A DNA stretch of 64,000 nucleotides from Bacillus sp. NTK074B (GCF_017303375.1 NZ_JAFKOH010000007.1:156461-220460); one strand, 5' to 3'; positions 17,688 through 27,518 are shown, counted from the first letter of the stretch. The notes: generated by a model not told the origin, from the sequence alone. Numbers and translations: made by a program.

Positions 17688-19658
17688 TTACCCCTCCTCT
17701 GCGACCGTAATGTTTTCATTTTCCAAAATGCTTCCGTCTTCTTCCAAACCAAACGCAACATTGCTTTCAATCCATTTACGGCGTGGTTCTACTTTATCAC
17801 CCATAAGCGTAGTAACTCGGCGTTCAGCACGTGCAGCATCGTCTATCCGTACGCGAATCAACGCCCGAGTTTCCGGATCCATCGTCGTTTCCCATAACTG
17901 ATCGGCGTTCATTTCTCCGAGCCCTTTATAGCGCTGAATCATATATCCCTTTCCGACTTTGGAAATGGCCCCTTGAAGCTCATCATCCGTCCAAGCATAT
18001 TCAAGCTTCTCTTTCTTTCCTGTTCCCTTACTTACCTTGTATAAGGGAGGAAGAGCAATATACACTTTCCCGGCTTCTAATAACGGCTTCATGTAGCGGT
18101 AGAAGAAGGTCAACAGTAGCACCTGTATATGAGCACCATCCGTATCAGCATCGGTCATGATGACGATTTTGTCATAGTTGATGTCATCTACATTGAATTC
18201 GGGTCCGACTCCGCCTCCAATCGCATGAATGATTGTATTGATTTCTTCATTTTTGAAGATATCCTGTAATTTTGCCTTTTCTGTGTTTATGACTTTTCCT
18301 CTCAGGGGAAGGATAGCCTGGAATTTACGGTCACGTCCCTGTTTGGCAGAACCTCCTGCAGAGTCACCCTCCACAAGATACAGTTCATTACGCTGAGGAT
18401 TTCTCGATTGAGCCGGCGTTAATTTGCCTGAAAGAACCGTTTCAGATCTCTTCCGTTTCTTACCGTTTCGAGCATCCTCCCTTGCTTTACGTGCGGCTTC
18501 ACGGGCCTGCGCCGCTTTGATGGATTTCCTGATCAGTAGGGAACTTGTATCAGGATTCTCTTCTAAGAAATATAGAAGGTGCTCCGATACGACAGCATCC
18601 ACTGCGGATCTCGCTTCACTTGTGCCTAGCTTTCCTTTCGTTTGACCCTCAAACTGAAGGAGGTGTTCGGGTATGCGTACGGATACGATGCTAGCAAGAC
18701 CTTCACGAATATCAGTACCCTCTAAGTTTTTATCACGGTCTTTCAGGATACCTGCTTTCCGTGCATATTCGTTGAAGACCCGGGTCATTGCCGTCTTGGC
18801 ACCTGCTTCGTGGGTTCCGCCGTCTTTCGTACGAACATTGTTTACAAACGAAAGGATGTTTTCAGAGAACCCATCATTAAATTGGAATGCAAATTCCACT
18901 TCAATCGTATGATTTTCTCCTTCAAAGAAAGCCACTGTATGAAGGACGTCTTTTTCTTCATTTAAGTATTGAACGAATGCCTGAATTCCGCTTTCAAAGT
19001 GAAAGACTTCTCTTTGATCATGACGTTCATCGATGATTTCAATCTTTAACCCTTTAAGCAGGAAGGCAGATTCTCTTAGACGCTCACAAAGCGTTTCGTA
19101 ATTATAGGTGATAGTACTAAAAATCTCAGGATCAGGTTTGAAATGAATACATGTTCCGGATTTCTTTGTTTTGCCGATTTTTTCAAGAGTAGTTTCAGGC
19201 TTTCCGCCATTTAAGAAGCGCTGTTCATATTTCATCCCGTCACGCTCAATTGTGACAACAAGCCATTCAGACAGAGCGTTTACAACTGAGGCACCAACAC
19301 CATGCAGCCCACCACTTGTCTTGTATCCACCTTGACCAAATTTCCCTCCCGCATGAAGAACGGTCAAGATGACCTCAGGAGTAGGCTTTCCAAGCTTATG
19401 CATCCCTGTTGGCATGCCCCGGCCTTTATCCTGTACAGAGATGCTATTATCCTTATGTATCGTAACAATAATCTCGTTTCCGAAGCCTGCCAGCGCTTCA
19501 TCAACCGAGTTATCGACAATTTCGTATACTAAATGATGCAAGCCTCTTGAATCTGTAGAGCCTATATACATACCAGGTCTCTTACGGACGGCTTCTAAGC
19601 CTTCTAATACTTGTATGGCATCATCATTGTAATCCATGGTCTTATTCTGGTTGGCCAC
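17688..19658 (-). CDS. parE: DNA topoisomerase IV subunit B
   Basis: The ATPase subunit of topoisomerase IV. It has the GHKL motifs EIVDNSVDEA and KGRGMPTGMH, the GGLHGVGASVVNAL loop and the TOPRIM residues EGDSAGGSAKQGRDR and DADTDGAHI. I choose the GTG at 19658, spaced 7 bases from AAAGGGG, giving 656 residues; an ATG two codons upstream lies too close to that site. It forms an operon with parC. A LexA box lies about 90 bases upstream, and parE is a known LexA-regulon member in B. subtilis. Confidence 0.96.
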   Translation of the reverse strand: MANQNKTMDYNDDAIQVLEGLEAVRKRPGMYIGSTDSRGLHHLVYEIVDNSVDEALAGFGNEIIVTIHKDNSISVQDKGRGMPTGMHKLGKPTPEVILTVLHAGGKFGQGGYKTSGGLHGVGASVVNALSEWLVVTIERDGMKYEQRFLNGGKPETTLEKIGKTKKSGTCIHFKPDPEIFSTITYNYETLCERLRESAFLLKGLKIEIIDERHDQREVFHFESGIQAFVQYLNEEKDVLHTVAFFEGENHTIEVEFAFQFNDGFSENILSFVNNVRTKDGGTHEAGAKTAMTRVFNEYARKAGILKDRDKNLEGTDIREGLASIVSVRIPEHLLQFEGQTKGKLGTSEARSAVDAVVSEHLLYFLEENPDTSSLLIRKSIKAAQAREAARKAREDARNGKKRKRSETVLSGKLTPAQSRNPQRNELYLVEGDSAGGSAKQGRDRKFQAILPLRGKVINTEKAKLQDIFKNEEINTIIHAIGGGVGPEFNVDDINYDKIVIMTDADTDGAHIQVLLLTFFYRYMKPLLEAGKVYIALPPLYKVSKGTGKKEKLEYAWTDDELQGAISKVGKGYMIQRYKGLGEMNADQLWETTMDPETRALIRVRIDDAARAERRVTTLMGDKVEPRRKWIESNVAFGLEEDGSILENENITVAEEG

Positions 19659-19745
19659 GAACATTCCCCTTTCAAAACTTCTCTAACCATAATATCTGGG
19701 TTCTTGTAAGCTATTATTGGTTATGTATCTATTAACTATAACACA

Positions 19746-19759
19746 AGAACGTTTGTTCG
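19746..19759 (-). promoter_or_regulatory. LexA (SOS) box upstream of parE
   Basis: On the minus strand CGAACAAACGTTCT matches the Bacillus LexA consensus CGAACRNRYGTTYG at 13 of 14 positions. A likely -10 box, TATAGT, follows 7 bases downstream, so binding would cover the promoter. Confidence 0.7.
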
Positions 19760-19896
19760 TTTACCTGTTTTGGTCATTTTGAGGTAAACCACTATTGCTT
19801 ATTGTAGCGTTTTATTTGATTTTCGCAAATGGTATTTCCGTGATCCGGCTTAAATACCATTTGTTCCTCGTCCTGATTTAAGAGCGGACAGTCCGT

Positions 19897-19925
19897 AAAA
19901 AAACAAGCGGTAAGAGCCGCTTGTT
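19897..19925 (-). terminator. Terminator after yneT
   Basis: AACAAGCGG (19902-19910) pairs with CCGCTTGTT (19917-19925), with a seven-base T-run on the minus strand. Confidence 0.9.
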
Positions 19926-19936
19926 ACGAGTGAAAA

Positions 19937-20344
19937 TTATTTGGTTAAAGCATGTTCAACCTTAATACAGCGATCCATAATGACTGTATACCCTCGTTCT
20001 TTTAAAAAGCGATAAGCCTCTTCATTCTCTACACCTAGTTGTGCCCAAAATACGTTAGAATCAATTTTATCAAATTCTTCCGCGATTTGTGGCAAAAATT
20101 CTGACCGGCGAAATACATTAACGATATCAACTGGTCCATCAATGTCCTGGAGTGAAGATACAGCCTTGACCCCTAAGGCCGACTCAATGGTAGGGTTCAC
20201 TGGAATGATGTCATATCCCTGATCCTGCATCGCCTTAGAAACCATATAAGATGTGCGTGCTGGATTATCACTTAAACCAATCACTGCAATACGCTTGGAT
20301 TGTTTGAGTATGCTTCCAATTTCATTTCGGGATGGATTTTCCAT
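19937..20344 (-). CDS. yneT: CoA-binding domain protein
   Basis: A 135-residue single-domain Rossmann protein of the CoA-binding (succinyl-CoA synthetase alpha-like) family. It shows IAVIGLSDNPARTSYMV, the nucleotide loop, then DIIPVNP and VDIVNVFRRSEFLP. Such proteins bind CoA or a related dinucleotide; the cellular role is not established. Position next to parE is the same as for B. subtilis yneT. Ribosome site AAGGAG. Confidence 0.88.
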   Translation of the reverse strand: MENPSRNEIGSILKQSKRIAVIGLSDNPARTSYMVSKAMQDQGYDIIPVNPTIESALGVKAVSSLQDIDGPVDIVNVFRRSEFLPQIAEEFDKIDSNVFWAQLGVENEEAYRFLKERGYTVIMDRCIKVEHALTK

Positions 20345-20454
20345 AAATGTTCACAACTCCTTCATGCCTTTTACTCTTCAACTGTTTCTTAAGTCCTATT
20401 CTTCTTTTATACCATATTTTCCTTTAATATTTCAAAAATTTATAAAATTGTTTA

Positions 20455-20532
20455 AATAAAAGGAAGTGTCAGGAAGAAATCAGGGAGCAATTTTGTAAGA
20501 ACAATCAGCTCCTTTTCCGTGCCTGACACTTC
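20455..20532 (-). terminator. Long hairpin after the osmoprotectant transporter genes
   Basis: GAAGTGTCAGG (20463-20473) pairs perfectly with CCTGACACTTC (20522-20532), with an inner GGAGC/GCTCC stem. On the minus strand a T-rich stretch follows. Confidence 0.75.
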
Positions 20533-20540
20533 TATGATCC

Positions 20541-21440
20541 TTACTTTTCGATCAAGCCTTTGGAAATAAGGAAATCACGTGCTACGTCTTTGGGATCCTG
20601 CTTATCCATATCGACTTTGGCATTCAACTCACTCATCTCTTCTTCAGAGATCTTTCCTGCTAATTCATTCAGCACTTTTTCGACTTCAGGATGTTCTTTC
20701 AGTACTTCTTGACGAATGATTGGGGCAGCATCGTACGGAGGGAAAAATCCTTTGTCATCAGTCGTTGTTTTCAAGTTGTAACGTTGTATTCTTCCGTCTG
20801 TAGTAAACGCTGGAATAATGTCTACATCTCCGTTTTTAACCGCTTCATACATAATATTAGGATCAAAGCTTTCTTTTTCTTTAAATTCGAAACCATACTC
20901 TTTAGAGAAAGCCTCGTACCCGTCCCCTTCACGCTCATAGAACTGATGAGGTGCACCGAAGCTCAGATCCTTGGAAAGAGGGACAATGTCAGAGAAAGTC
21001 TTAGCATCAAAATCCTGATTCTTTGTATAGGCGAGAGTATACGTATTCTCAAAACCTAACGGCTTCAACCAGGTAACATCAAACTTTTTTTCGTATCCTT
21101 TGCGCACTTGTGAAAGGATTTCATCTGCTGATGCGCCTTTCTTGGCTTGTTCTTTCAGTACAGCTTCTAGGCCAGTACCTGTATATTCCACATAAACGTC
21201 AATGTCTCCTTTTTCAAGAGCGGGTGTAAGGATCGAGACTTCTCCTAATCCTTCTTCAACTTTCACATCCAAATCTGTTTTTTCTTTGAGAAGTTCCGCC
21301 ATCATCTGAGTCAGAATGAACTGCTCGGTCCACATTTTTCCTGACACTGTGATGGTATCTTTTCCGCCTCCATTTCCGCAACCTGAGATCACGATGGATA
21401 ATACGATTAATAATATGAATGGTTGTAATTTCTTTTTCAT
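20541..21440 (-). CDS. Osmoprotectant ABC transporter, substrate-binding lipoprotein
   Basis: A 299-residue lipoprotein with a signal peptide ending in the lipobox VISGC (Cys about 21). The body is the OpuAC/OpuCC-type binding fold, with MWTEQFILTQMMAELL and KGDIDVYVEYTGTGLEAVL as family marks. It should capture glycine betaine, carnitine, choline or a similar compound outside the membrane. Last gene of a three-gene set, 24 bases after the permease. The substrate cannot be decided by eye. Confidence 0.85.
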   Translation of the reverse strand: MKKKLQPFILLIVLSIVISGCGNGGGKDTITVSGKMWTEQFILTQMMAELLKEKTDLDVKVEEGLGEVSILTPALEKGDIDVYVEYTGTGLEAVLKEQAKKGASADEILSQVRKGYEKKFDVTWLKPLGFENTYTLAYTKNQDFDAKTFSDIVPLSKDLSFGAPHQFYEREGDGYEAFSKEYGFEFKEKESFDPNIMYEAVKNGDVDIIPAFTTDGRIQRYNLKTTTDDKGFFPPYDAAPIIRQEVLKEHPEVEKVLNELAGKISEEEMSELNAKVDMDKQDPKDVARDFLISKGLIEK

Positions 21441-21464
21441 TCTTATTCTCCTTTGAATTATGGT

Positions 21465-22121
21465 CTATTTTCGTGCCTTTAACCCTTTAGGTGTGGTCAA
21501 TCTTTCAAGCAGCTTCAATAAAAAGTCGAAACTTAATGCGAGTAAGGCAGCGGGAATCGCCCCTGCAAGGACAAGTGCATTATTCCAGGTAGACAGTCCC
21601 CGGTAAATGAGGTCACCAAGTCCACCAGCCCCTACAAACGTTGCAAGCGTGGCGACCCCAACGGTTAAGACAGTAGCGGTTCGTATACCCGCCATGATAA
21701 ATGGAAGGGCGAGAGGAAGCTCTACTTTAAATAAAAGTTGGGAATTAGTCATTCCCATTCCTCTTCCCGCCTCTATGACTCCCTCATCGACCCCGATAAT
21801 GCCTGTATATGTGTTTCTGAGAATCGGTAAAAGGGCATATACCGTAAGAGCGATAATGGCTGTTATACTTCCCGTACCTAAAAGTGGAATAAGAAAACCG
21901 AATAGAGCCAGACTGGGTATCGTCTGGAAAACGGCAGTGATTCCGATGAAAAATTCCGCCGACTGTTTTTTTCGGGATATGTATATACCCAATGGCAGAG
22001 ATACGGCAATTGCTATGAAAATCGATACAAAGGATAAATATAGATGTTCCAATAATCCCGTTAAGATTTCATCAGAACGGTTTGATATGGTATGGATGAA
22101 AAGGATGGAAAATGCATTCAT
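21465..22121 (-). CDS. Osmoprotectant ABC transporter, permease
   Basis: A 218-residue inner membrane permease with about five to six helices and the ABC-permease coupling loop near EAGRGMGMTNSQLLFKVELP. It matches the OpuCB/OpuBB class. Its start overlaps the end of the ATPase gene by four bases. B. subtilis OpuC has two permeases (CB and CD); here only one is encoded, so it would act as a homodimer. Confidence 0.87.
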   Translation of the reverse strand: MNAFSILFIHTISNRSDEILTGLLEHLYLSFVSIFIAIAVSLPLGIYISRKKQSAEFFIGITAVFQTIPSLALFGFLIPLLGTGSITAIIALTVYALLPILRNTYTGIIGVDEGVIEAGRGMGMTNSQLLFKVELPLALPFIMAGIRTATVLTVGVATLATFVGAGGLGDLIYRGLSTWNNALVLAGAIPAALLALSFDFLLKLLERLTTPKGLKARK

Positions 22122-23098
22122 ACTGAACCTGCCTCCTTTTTATCAGATAGGGCGACAGCTCGAAGAATGTCACTGGATGTGATAATCCCGATCGTTTTGT
22201 CGCTTCTCGTCACCATAAGATAAGGTTTTCCGGTTGCCAAGAGCATTCTTGCCGCTTCCTGAATGGTTGCATCATATGAAATCAACGAGTATTCAGACTC
22301 TTCCAACTGCATGTGCGCATCCCTATCGTCGCTCAAGATGTCCACAACCTGCTTTTGTCCTGGATGAGATTTCAGACGATCTTCACCGATGAAAGCGCGG
22401 ACGAATTCATTGGCAGGTTCTGTCAGGAGCTCATCAGGCGAAGCAAACTGCTCGATCCTCCCATCCCTCATGACGGCGATTTCATCAGCGATCTTTAATG
22501 CTTCATCAATATCATGTGTAACAAAAACGATCGTTTTATGTATTGTATTTTGAATACTTTTCAATTCATCCTGGAGCTGTTCGCGACTGATGGGATCCAG
22601 GGCACTGAATGGTTCATCCATAAGAATGATCGGGGGCTCTGCAGCAAGTGCACGGATCACTCCGACACGCTGCTGCTGTCCTCCGCTCAATTCCAATGGA
22701 TACCTTTTTCGATAGATGTCCGGTTCAAGGCCTACCAGATTAAGAAGTTCATCAACACGGCCTTCGTATTTTTCCTTTTTCCATCCTTTCAAACGAGGGA
22801 TAAGGCTGATATTTTCTTCAATCGTCATATGGGGAAGAAGCCCGATACGCTGTATGACGTAGCCAATGTTTCGTCTGAGCTCCACTTCATCCGTTTCGGA
22901 TGTATCTTTCCCGTTAATGAGGATGGTCCCGCCTGAAGGCGAGATAAGCTTATTGATCATCTTCATCGTAGTCGTTTTTCCGCACCCGCTCGGACCGATT
23001 AAGGCAACAAGCTTCCCTTTAGGGATTGTCAAGTTGATCCCCTTTATTGCTTCCGTACCATCTTCATAGATTTTTGTGACATTTTTAAATTCAATCAT
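22118..23098 (-). CDS. Osmoprotectant ABC transporter, ATP-binding protein with CBS domain
   Basis: A 326-residue ATPase: Walker A GPSGCGKTT (about 36-44), signature LSGGQQQR, Walker B IILMDEPFSALDP, and H-loop FVTHDIDEA. The C-terminal part (about 255-320) holds a CBS motif (LMVTRSDKTIGIITSSDILRA) preceded by a degenerate half; OpuCA-type proteins use CBS domains to sense ionic strength or c-di-AMP. It is shorter than OpuCA (about 380). First gene of the three-gene operon. Confidence 0.88.
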   Translation of the reverse strand: MIEFKNVTKIYEDGTEAIKGINLTIPKGKLVALIGPSGCGKTTTMKMINKLISPSGGTILINGKDTSETDEVELRRNIGYVIQRIGLLPHMTIEENISLIPRLKGWKKEKYEGRVDELLNLVGLEPDIYRKRYPLELSGGQQQRVGVIRALAAEPPIILMDEPFSALDPISREQLQDELKSIQNTIHKTIVFVTHDIDEALKIADEIAVMRDGRIEQFASPDELLTEPANEFVRAFIGEDRLKSHPGQKQVVDILSDDRDAHMQLEESEYSLISYDATIQEAARMLLATGKPYLMVTRSDKTIGIITSSDILRAVALSDKKEAGSV

Positions 23099-23262
23099 TA
23101 TTCCACCTGCTTTATGAACTGAGAAATTTTAGTAAACATAGAAGGGATACCCTCATTATACAAAAGGTAAACATGTTGTAAAAGAAAATGGCTTCTCCCC
23201 TATAGTTTGTGATGATTAAGAGTTGTGCATACTACCTGCCTAACAAAAGAGGTTTAGGCAAA

Positions 23263-23296
23263 CAAAAAAACCAGTAAACTACTGTTTACTGGTTTT
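23263..23296 (-). terminator. Terminator overlapping the NCS2 permease stop
   Basis: AAAACCAGTAAAC (23267-23279) pairs with GTTTACTGGTTTT (23284-23296); on the minus strand a T-run follows. Confidence 0.9.
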
Positions 23297-24577
23297 AGAA
23301 TGAGGTGATTCTTTCTTTAGTATATATTGTTCTACCATGATCGCCGTAATGGTCCCCAATATTAATCCATTATTCAATATGGAAGCAACGACTACCGGCA
23401 TTTCCTTAAAGGCGCTGGATGGGACGAACATTGCCCCTACTCCTACAATAAGGGAGATTCCTGACACAAAATGAATTCTCTCCACGGCTTCTTCTTTTCG
23501 ATATTCACCAAGGGCAAGCCCTACCATTTTAATGAAAATGACCGTTGTAACCGCATATCCAACCGGCGCTGGGAGACTTGCAAATAGATTCATGATTTTT
23601 GGAATCAGGCTGATGATCATAATGATCCCGCTACCAAGAATGAAGGGCAGAATGGAATACATCCCCGTTGCAGCTACAAACCCTGCAGATCCGGATATGG
23701 GTACAGATCCGATGGCTGAGAATATTCCACCGAATAGCTGATTAAGGCCGGACGCGAAGCCACTCCTGGAATATCGTTCATATGTTGGTCGTCCTTGGGC
23801 TCTCATCACCTCTTCCATCACCCTGATGGAAGCGATCATGTTGGTCGTTAACAGGAATGTAATAAAGATAGACGTAACAATGACCCCTGCATCAAACACG
23901 GGTGCTCCAAACACAAACACCTCAGGAAATGAAAACCAACTGTCTGAAACGGTGGTGGTTTCCCCCAGTCCCATCAGTATAAAAATGATCCATCCTGCTG
24001 CCAATGCAAGGATGATGGAATATTGCTGTATCCACTTTCGCCTGTGGCTGGAGAAGTATAATGCCACAAGAATGGTCAGAAAACTCCCCAACAGGACCAA
24101 CGGCTCCATGGATTGACCTTCATGCTGAATTCCAAACATCCCTTTAATAAAGGATCCGCTTAATTGCAATATCAGCAGCATCAAATAAATAAACGTGATG
24201 GTTGGTGTGAACAGCGACGATAACTTCTTAAGCAGTCCAGTGGCAGATAGAATAAAGAAAATGACTCCACTGACAATCATTCCTCCCTGTAAAACCGTCA
24301 GGACTTCTTCGTGACTACTATATAATGTCCCGGCAAAACCTGCATAAATGGCAAAAACACCCCACCATAATCCTGCAGGTCCTTCGTTGATGGGAAGTTT
24401 ATGACCCACCAATGCCTGGATGAGGCTGGCTGCCCCCAATACGAAGATTGTTCTTTGGATGAATCCGGCTGTATCTGCAGGAGACAATTGAAATAAGTCT
24501 GCAATCGCAATCGGTGCGGCGATCGATCCAGCCACCATAAACGCCACCCATTGAAGCGCGGATAAAAGTATTTGCAT
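23279..24577 (-). CDS. NCS2 family purine/pyrimidine permease
   Basis: A 432-residue hydrophobic carrier with about twelve helices. LQWVAFMVAGSIAAPIAIADLF, the NEGPAGLWWGVFAIYAG loop and GLNQLFGGIFSAIGSVPISGSAGFVAATG fit the NCS2 nucleobase family, in the YwdJ-like branch rather than PbuX or PyrP. The substrate is not known. It is a single-gene unit with its own terminator and no visible riboswitch upstream. Start ATG with a GAAGGTG site. Confidence 0.8.
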   Translation of the reverse strand: MQILLSALQWVAFMVAGSIAAPIAIADLFQLSPADTAGFIQRTIFVLGAASLIQALVGHKLPINEGPAGLWWGVFAIYAGFAGTLYSSHEEVLTVLQGGMIVSGVIFFILSATGLLKKLSSLFTPTITFIYLMLLILQLSGSFIKGMFGIQHEGQSMEPLVLLGSFLTILVALYFSSHRRKWIQQYSIILALAAGWIIFILMGLGETTTVSDSWFSFPEVFVFGAPVFDAGVIVTSIFITFLLTTNMIASIRVMEEVMRAQGRPTYERYSRSGFASGLNQLFGGIFSAIGSVPISGSAGFVAATGMYSILPFILGSGIIMIISLIPKIMNLFASLPAPVGYAVTTVIFIKMVGLALGEYRKEEAVERIHFVSGISLIVGVGAMFVPSSAFKEMPVVVASILNNGLILGTITAIMVEQYILKKESPHSKTSKQ

Positions 24578-24768
24578 GTGTATACACCTTCATTTCCACT
24601 ATGTAAAGTGTGTCTATTTTAACATACTTCGTTGGGAAGGACGGCGGGTAATATAAATATTAGCTACTTTTATGAACAGGTACTAATTTTTTCGTTTATT
24701 TTCTCCCCATTCTTTGGAAAACATGTTAAAATAAGAACGGATTAGTTATTTTTAAAGGAGCAGTGATG

Positions 24769-25350
24769 ATGATTTTTGCCCTTATACTTGTACTGTCATA
24801 TTTATTAGGATCGATTCCTTCTGGATTGCTGATTGGTAAGACGTTTTATGGAAAGGACATTCGTGAACATGGAAGCGGAAATCTCGGTGGGACGAACACA
24901 TTCAGAACCCTTGGTGTGAAAGCCGGGATGATCGTGACCATCATGGATATCTTAAAAGGAACGGTCGCCACTCTATTACCGCTGGTGTTGGCAAGTGATG
25001 TTCATATGTTGCTCGCAGGGGTATTTGCCGTAATCGGACATATGTATCCCATTTTCGCAAACTTCAGGGGAGGAAAAGCTGTAGCAACCTCTGCTGGTGT
25101 CCTCCTTGGCTATAATTACATTTTATTCTTAATCCTGCTAGCGGTCTTTTTTGTTTGCTTATACGTAACGAAGTATGTATCCCTCTCTTCTATGATTGCA
25201 GCGGTGCTCGCCTTTACGTATTCCATCTTCACTGGAGATCTTCCTCTCATCATTGTAGTTGGCATCCTCACCATTTTTGTCATTTACAGACATCGGGCAA
25301 ATATAACACGGATTAGAAATAAAACCGAACCAAAAATCAAATGGCTTTAG
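24769..25350 (+). CDS. plsY: Glycerol-3-phosphate acyltransferase
   Basis: A 193-residue integral membrane enzyme that transfers acyl groups from acyl-phosphate to glycerol 3-phosphate, the first step of phospholipid synthesis. The three PlsY motifs are present: [29 protein letters not shown] and [18 protein letters not shown]. Two ATGs (24766, 24769) and a GTG precede; the ATG at 24769 is spaced 8 bases from AAAGGAG. Equivalent to B. subtilis yneS. Confidence 0.96.
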   Translation: MIFALILVLSYLLGSIPSGLLIGKTFYGKDIREHGSGNLGGTNTFRTLGVKAGMIVTIMDILKGTVATLLPLVLASDVHMLLAGVFAVIGHMYPIFANFRGGKAVATSAGVLLGYNYILFLILLAVFFVCLYVTKYVSLSSMIAAVLAFTYSIFTGDLPLIIVVGILTIFVIYRHRANITRIRNKTEPKIKWL

Positions 25351-25355
25351 AATGT

Positions 25356-25419
25356 AAGCGACCGAATCCCCAAGAAACCTTTTTTAATAGGGTCCTTGGG
25401 GATTCAGTCGCTTTTTTAT
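25356..25419 (+). terminator. Terminator after plsY
   Basis: A long stem, AAGCGACCGAATCCCCAAG with CTTGGGGATTCAGTCGCTT (25356-25374 and 25395-25413), one mismatch, then a T-run. Confidence 0.92.
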
Positions 25420-25572
25420 TTAACGGCTCAAACAAAGAAAGTATATCTCATGCTTTCTTTGAGAAAGATGATGGTAATATGAGAATATTCTTCAAATTTT
25501 CTTAAATATACCCCCATCTTATCTGTTTTTTTTTGTAAAATGGAGGTAGTGTATAAATAAAGGATGATGAAT

Positions 25573-26733
25573 ATGAATAAAAAGCGTGTAATAGTTGGAG
25601 TGTTCCTTTGTATTTCATTCCTCTTCACTATTGGATTGCTTATAGATAAACAATTAACAGATTGGTCCAGCTCTGTGAAAGGTGAAAAAAAGATCACTTC
25701 ACTGCTCCATTCAACGAGAGAAGTACAAGCATCGGGGAAATCTATGACATCGAGTGCGTCCCTGGCAGCAATTGGAGACATTCTCCTGCATGACACAGTT
25801 TACAATGATGCAAAAAATGACAACGGATATAATTTCACCCCTATGTTCTCTCCTATAAAGGATATGTTGGAAACTCCTGATTTCCTGATCGCAAATCAGG
25901 AATCCACCCCGGGTGGTGTGGAACTTGGCGTCTCAAGTTATCCGCTATTTAACAGTCCGAAAGATATTGTTAAATCCTTACAGGAGGTTGGAGTCGATGC
26001 TGTCACGAATGCAAACAACCACTCGTTGGATCAGGGAGAAAAAGGACTTTTAAGTGCAATTGAATACTATGAAAAAATATCCATGCCGTATGTAGGGGCG
26101 TTTAAGAGCCGGGAAGACCAAGAACGGATTCGTACCTTTAATGTGAATGGAATAAAGTTTGCTCTTCTTTCCTTTACATACGGAACAAATGGGATCCCTG
26201 TTCCAGAAGGGAAAGAGTATTTAGTCAATTTAATTGATGAACATAAGATGATACAGGAAATCACAAAAGCCAAAAGCCTTAACGTGGATCTGGTCGTCAT
26301 GTCCTTGCATTGGGGAAATGAATATCAACGCTTCCCTACTGAAGAACAGGAAAGATTGGCAAAGGTGTTGACGGATCATGGAGTGGATATCATTTTCGGG
26401 CATCACCCCCATGTTCTCCAGCCCCTACAAACATATAAAACCAGTGATGGTCGGGAAGCCGTCGTGGTTTATTCATTAGGGAATTTCCTATCTGGACAGA
26501 AGGACGATTTTAAAGACATCGGTGGCATGGTTACAGTCCAAGTAGAAAAAATGATGAATCCTGCGGGTTCTAAAATCACTTATCCCTCCATTCAATTCCA
26601 GCCTACCTTTGTGTCTGAGAACCACTATCATAATTACAGAATCTATCCTCTTGATTTTGCCAGGAAAAATGGAATGATTGCATATACCGAAGAAGAAATG
26701 GTTTCACATATGGTAGACGGACTAGCGCAATGA
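25573..26733 (+). CDS. CapA family protein (poly-gamma-glutamate synthesis protein type)
   Basis: A 386-residue protein with an N-terminal membrane anchor (VIVGVFLCISFLFTIGLLI) and an extracellular CapA/PgsA domain of calcineurin-like fold. Conserved motifs in order are GDILLHD, NQEST, NANNHSLDQG, SLHWGNEY, FGHHPHVLQP and YSLGNFLSGQ. PgsA/CapA proteins act in capsule polymer synthesis or export, but no pgsB or pgsC lies nearby, so this is a stand-alone paralogue of unclear role. The ATG at 25573 is better spaced from AAAGG than the ATG at 25564. Confidence 0.85.
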   Translation: MNKKRVIVGVFLCISFLFTIGLLIDKQLTDWSSSVKGEKKITSLLHSTREVQASGKSMTSSASLAAIGDILLHDTVYNDAKNDNGYNFTPMFSPIKDMLETPDFLIANQESTPGGVELGVSSYPLFNSPKDIVKSLQEVGVDAVTNANNHSLDQGEKGLLSAIEYYEKISMPYVGAFKSREDQERIRTFNVNGIKFALLSFTYGTNGIPVPEGKEYLVNLIDEHKMIQEITKAKSLNVDLVVMSLHWGNEYQRFPTEEQERLAKVLTDHGVDIIFGHHPHVLQPLQTYKTSDGREAVVVYSLGNFLSGQKDDFKDIGGMVTVQVEKMMNPAGSKITYPSIQFQPTFVSENHYHNYRIYPLDFARKNGMIAYTEEEMVSHMVDGLAQ

Positions 26734-26769
26734 TTAGAATACCACTGCCGTGAAATGAATGCACAACAA

Positions 26770-26806
26770 TAAACGGGCTTCCCCTTAAAGGAAAGCCCGT
26801 TTTTTT
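26770..26806. terminator. Bidirectional terminator between convergent genes
   Basis: AAACGGGCTT pairs with AAGCCCGTTT plus two further pairs, followed by a T-run on the plus strand. It serves the capA-like gene and perhaps the small membrane protein gene facing it. Confidence 0.88.
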
Positions 26807-27065
26807 AATGACTTCCAAATAGTAAAGAATTGAAGAATATACCACAGAGGGCCAAAATAGCCAAACATGCATTGGCCAATATAAATGTCTTCCGGCGGCC
26901 CTTAAAGAATAAAGTGACCATGCCGTAATAAATTAGCGCAGCCATGATTATGAACCCACCAGCTTCAATCTGATACTTGGCCACGTGCAATTGCAAGAAA
27001 GTTAATACACTTAGTCCCGCAAATATAAAAGCTCCTATGTAATATAATAATGCTTGTGTCTTCAT
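26805..27065 (-). CDS. Small three-helix membrane protein
   Basis: An 86-residue hydrophobic protein with segments at about 8-25, 35-53 and 60-80 and a KGRRK loop between the second and third. AAAGGATGAG ribosome site. I do not recognise the family. It is an insertion into the plsY-yneR synteny. Confidence 0.55.
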   Translation of the reverse strand: MKTQALLYYIGAFIFAGLSVLTFLQLHVAKYQIEAGGFIIMAALIYYGMVTLFFKGRRKTFILANACLAILALCGIFFNSLLFGSH

Positions 27066-27195
27066 CTATCTCATCCTTTATGCGTTTTAGTAGATGTTCT
27101 GACTTCACTATGTATATAATATGGAATGAAACTTTCTTTGTCCAGAATTCGGGGAGCCACTCTGGAAAATACCTGTAGAGAAAGGAGTCTCATCA

Positions 27196-27486
27196 ATGAA
27201 CATACATATTTCAAAAGAAGCTCTAACGTGGTTTAAAGACGAAATGCTTGTTGAGGAAGGTGAACAGGTTCGTTTTTATGTGCGATATGGAGGTTCCAGT
27301 CCTCTGCACGATGGTTTTTCATTAGGAGTGAACAAAGACGAGCCGGTGATTGTTGGTGAACGAGTCGAAATTGAAAACCGGGAATTTTTTATTGAAGAAA
27401 GAGATTTATGGTTTTTTGATGGTCATGATCTATATGTCGAGTTTGATGAAGAACTTCAAGAACCTTTATACGATTACAGAAAATAA
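27196..27486 (+). CDS. yneR: HesB/YneR-type iron-sulfur-fold protein
   Basis: A 96-residue protein of the HesB/IscA-like core fold but lacking the three conserved cysteines of A-type carriers, as in B. subtilis YneR. MNIHISKEALTWFKDEM, VRFYVRYGGSSPLHDGFSLG and FDGHDLYVEFDE are family marks. Without the Cys ligands it is unlikely to carry a cluster in the usual way; its role is unknown. Ribosome site GAAAGGAG. Confidence 0.88.
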   Translation: MNIHISKEALTWFKDEMLVEEGEQVRFYVRYGGSSPLHDGFSLGVNKDEPVIVGERVEIENREFFIEERDLWFFDGHDLYVEFDEELQEPLYDYRK

Positions 27487-27493
27487 TTTGTTG

Positions 27494-27518
27494 AAAGGCT
27501 GGCATATGCCAGCCTTTT
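27494..27518 (+). terminator. Terminator after yneR
   Basis: AAAGGCTGGC/GCCAGCCTTT with an ATAT loop, a perfect palindrome, followed by T. Confidence 0.85.
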
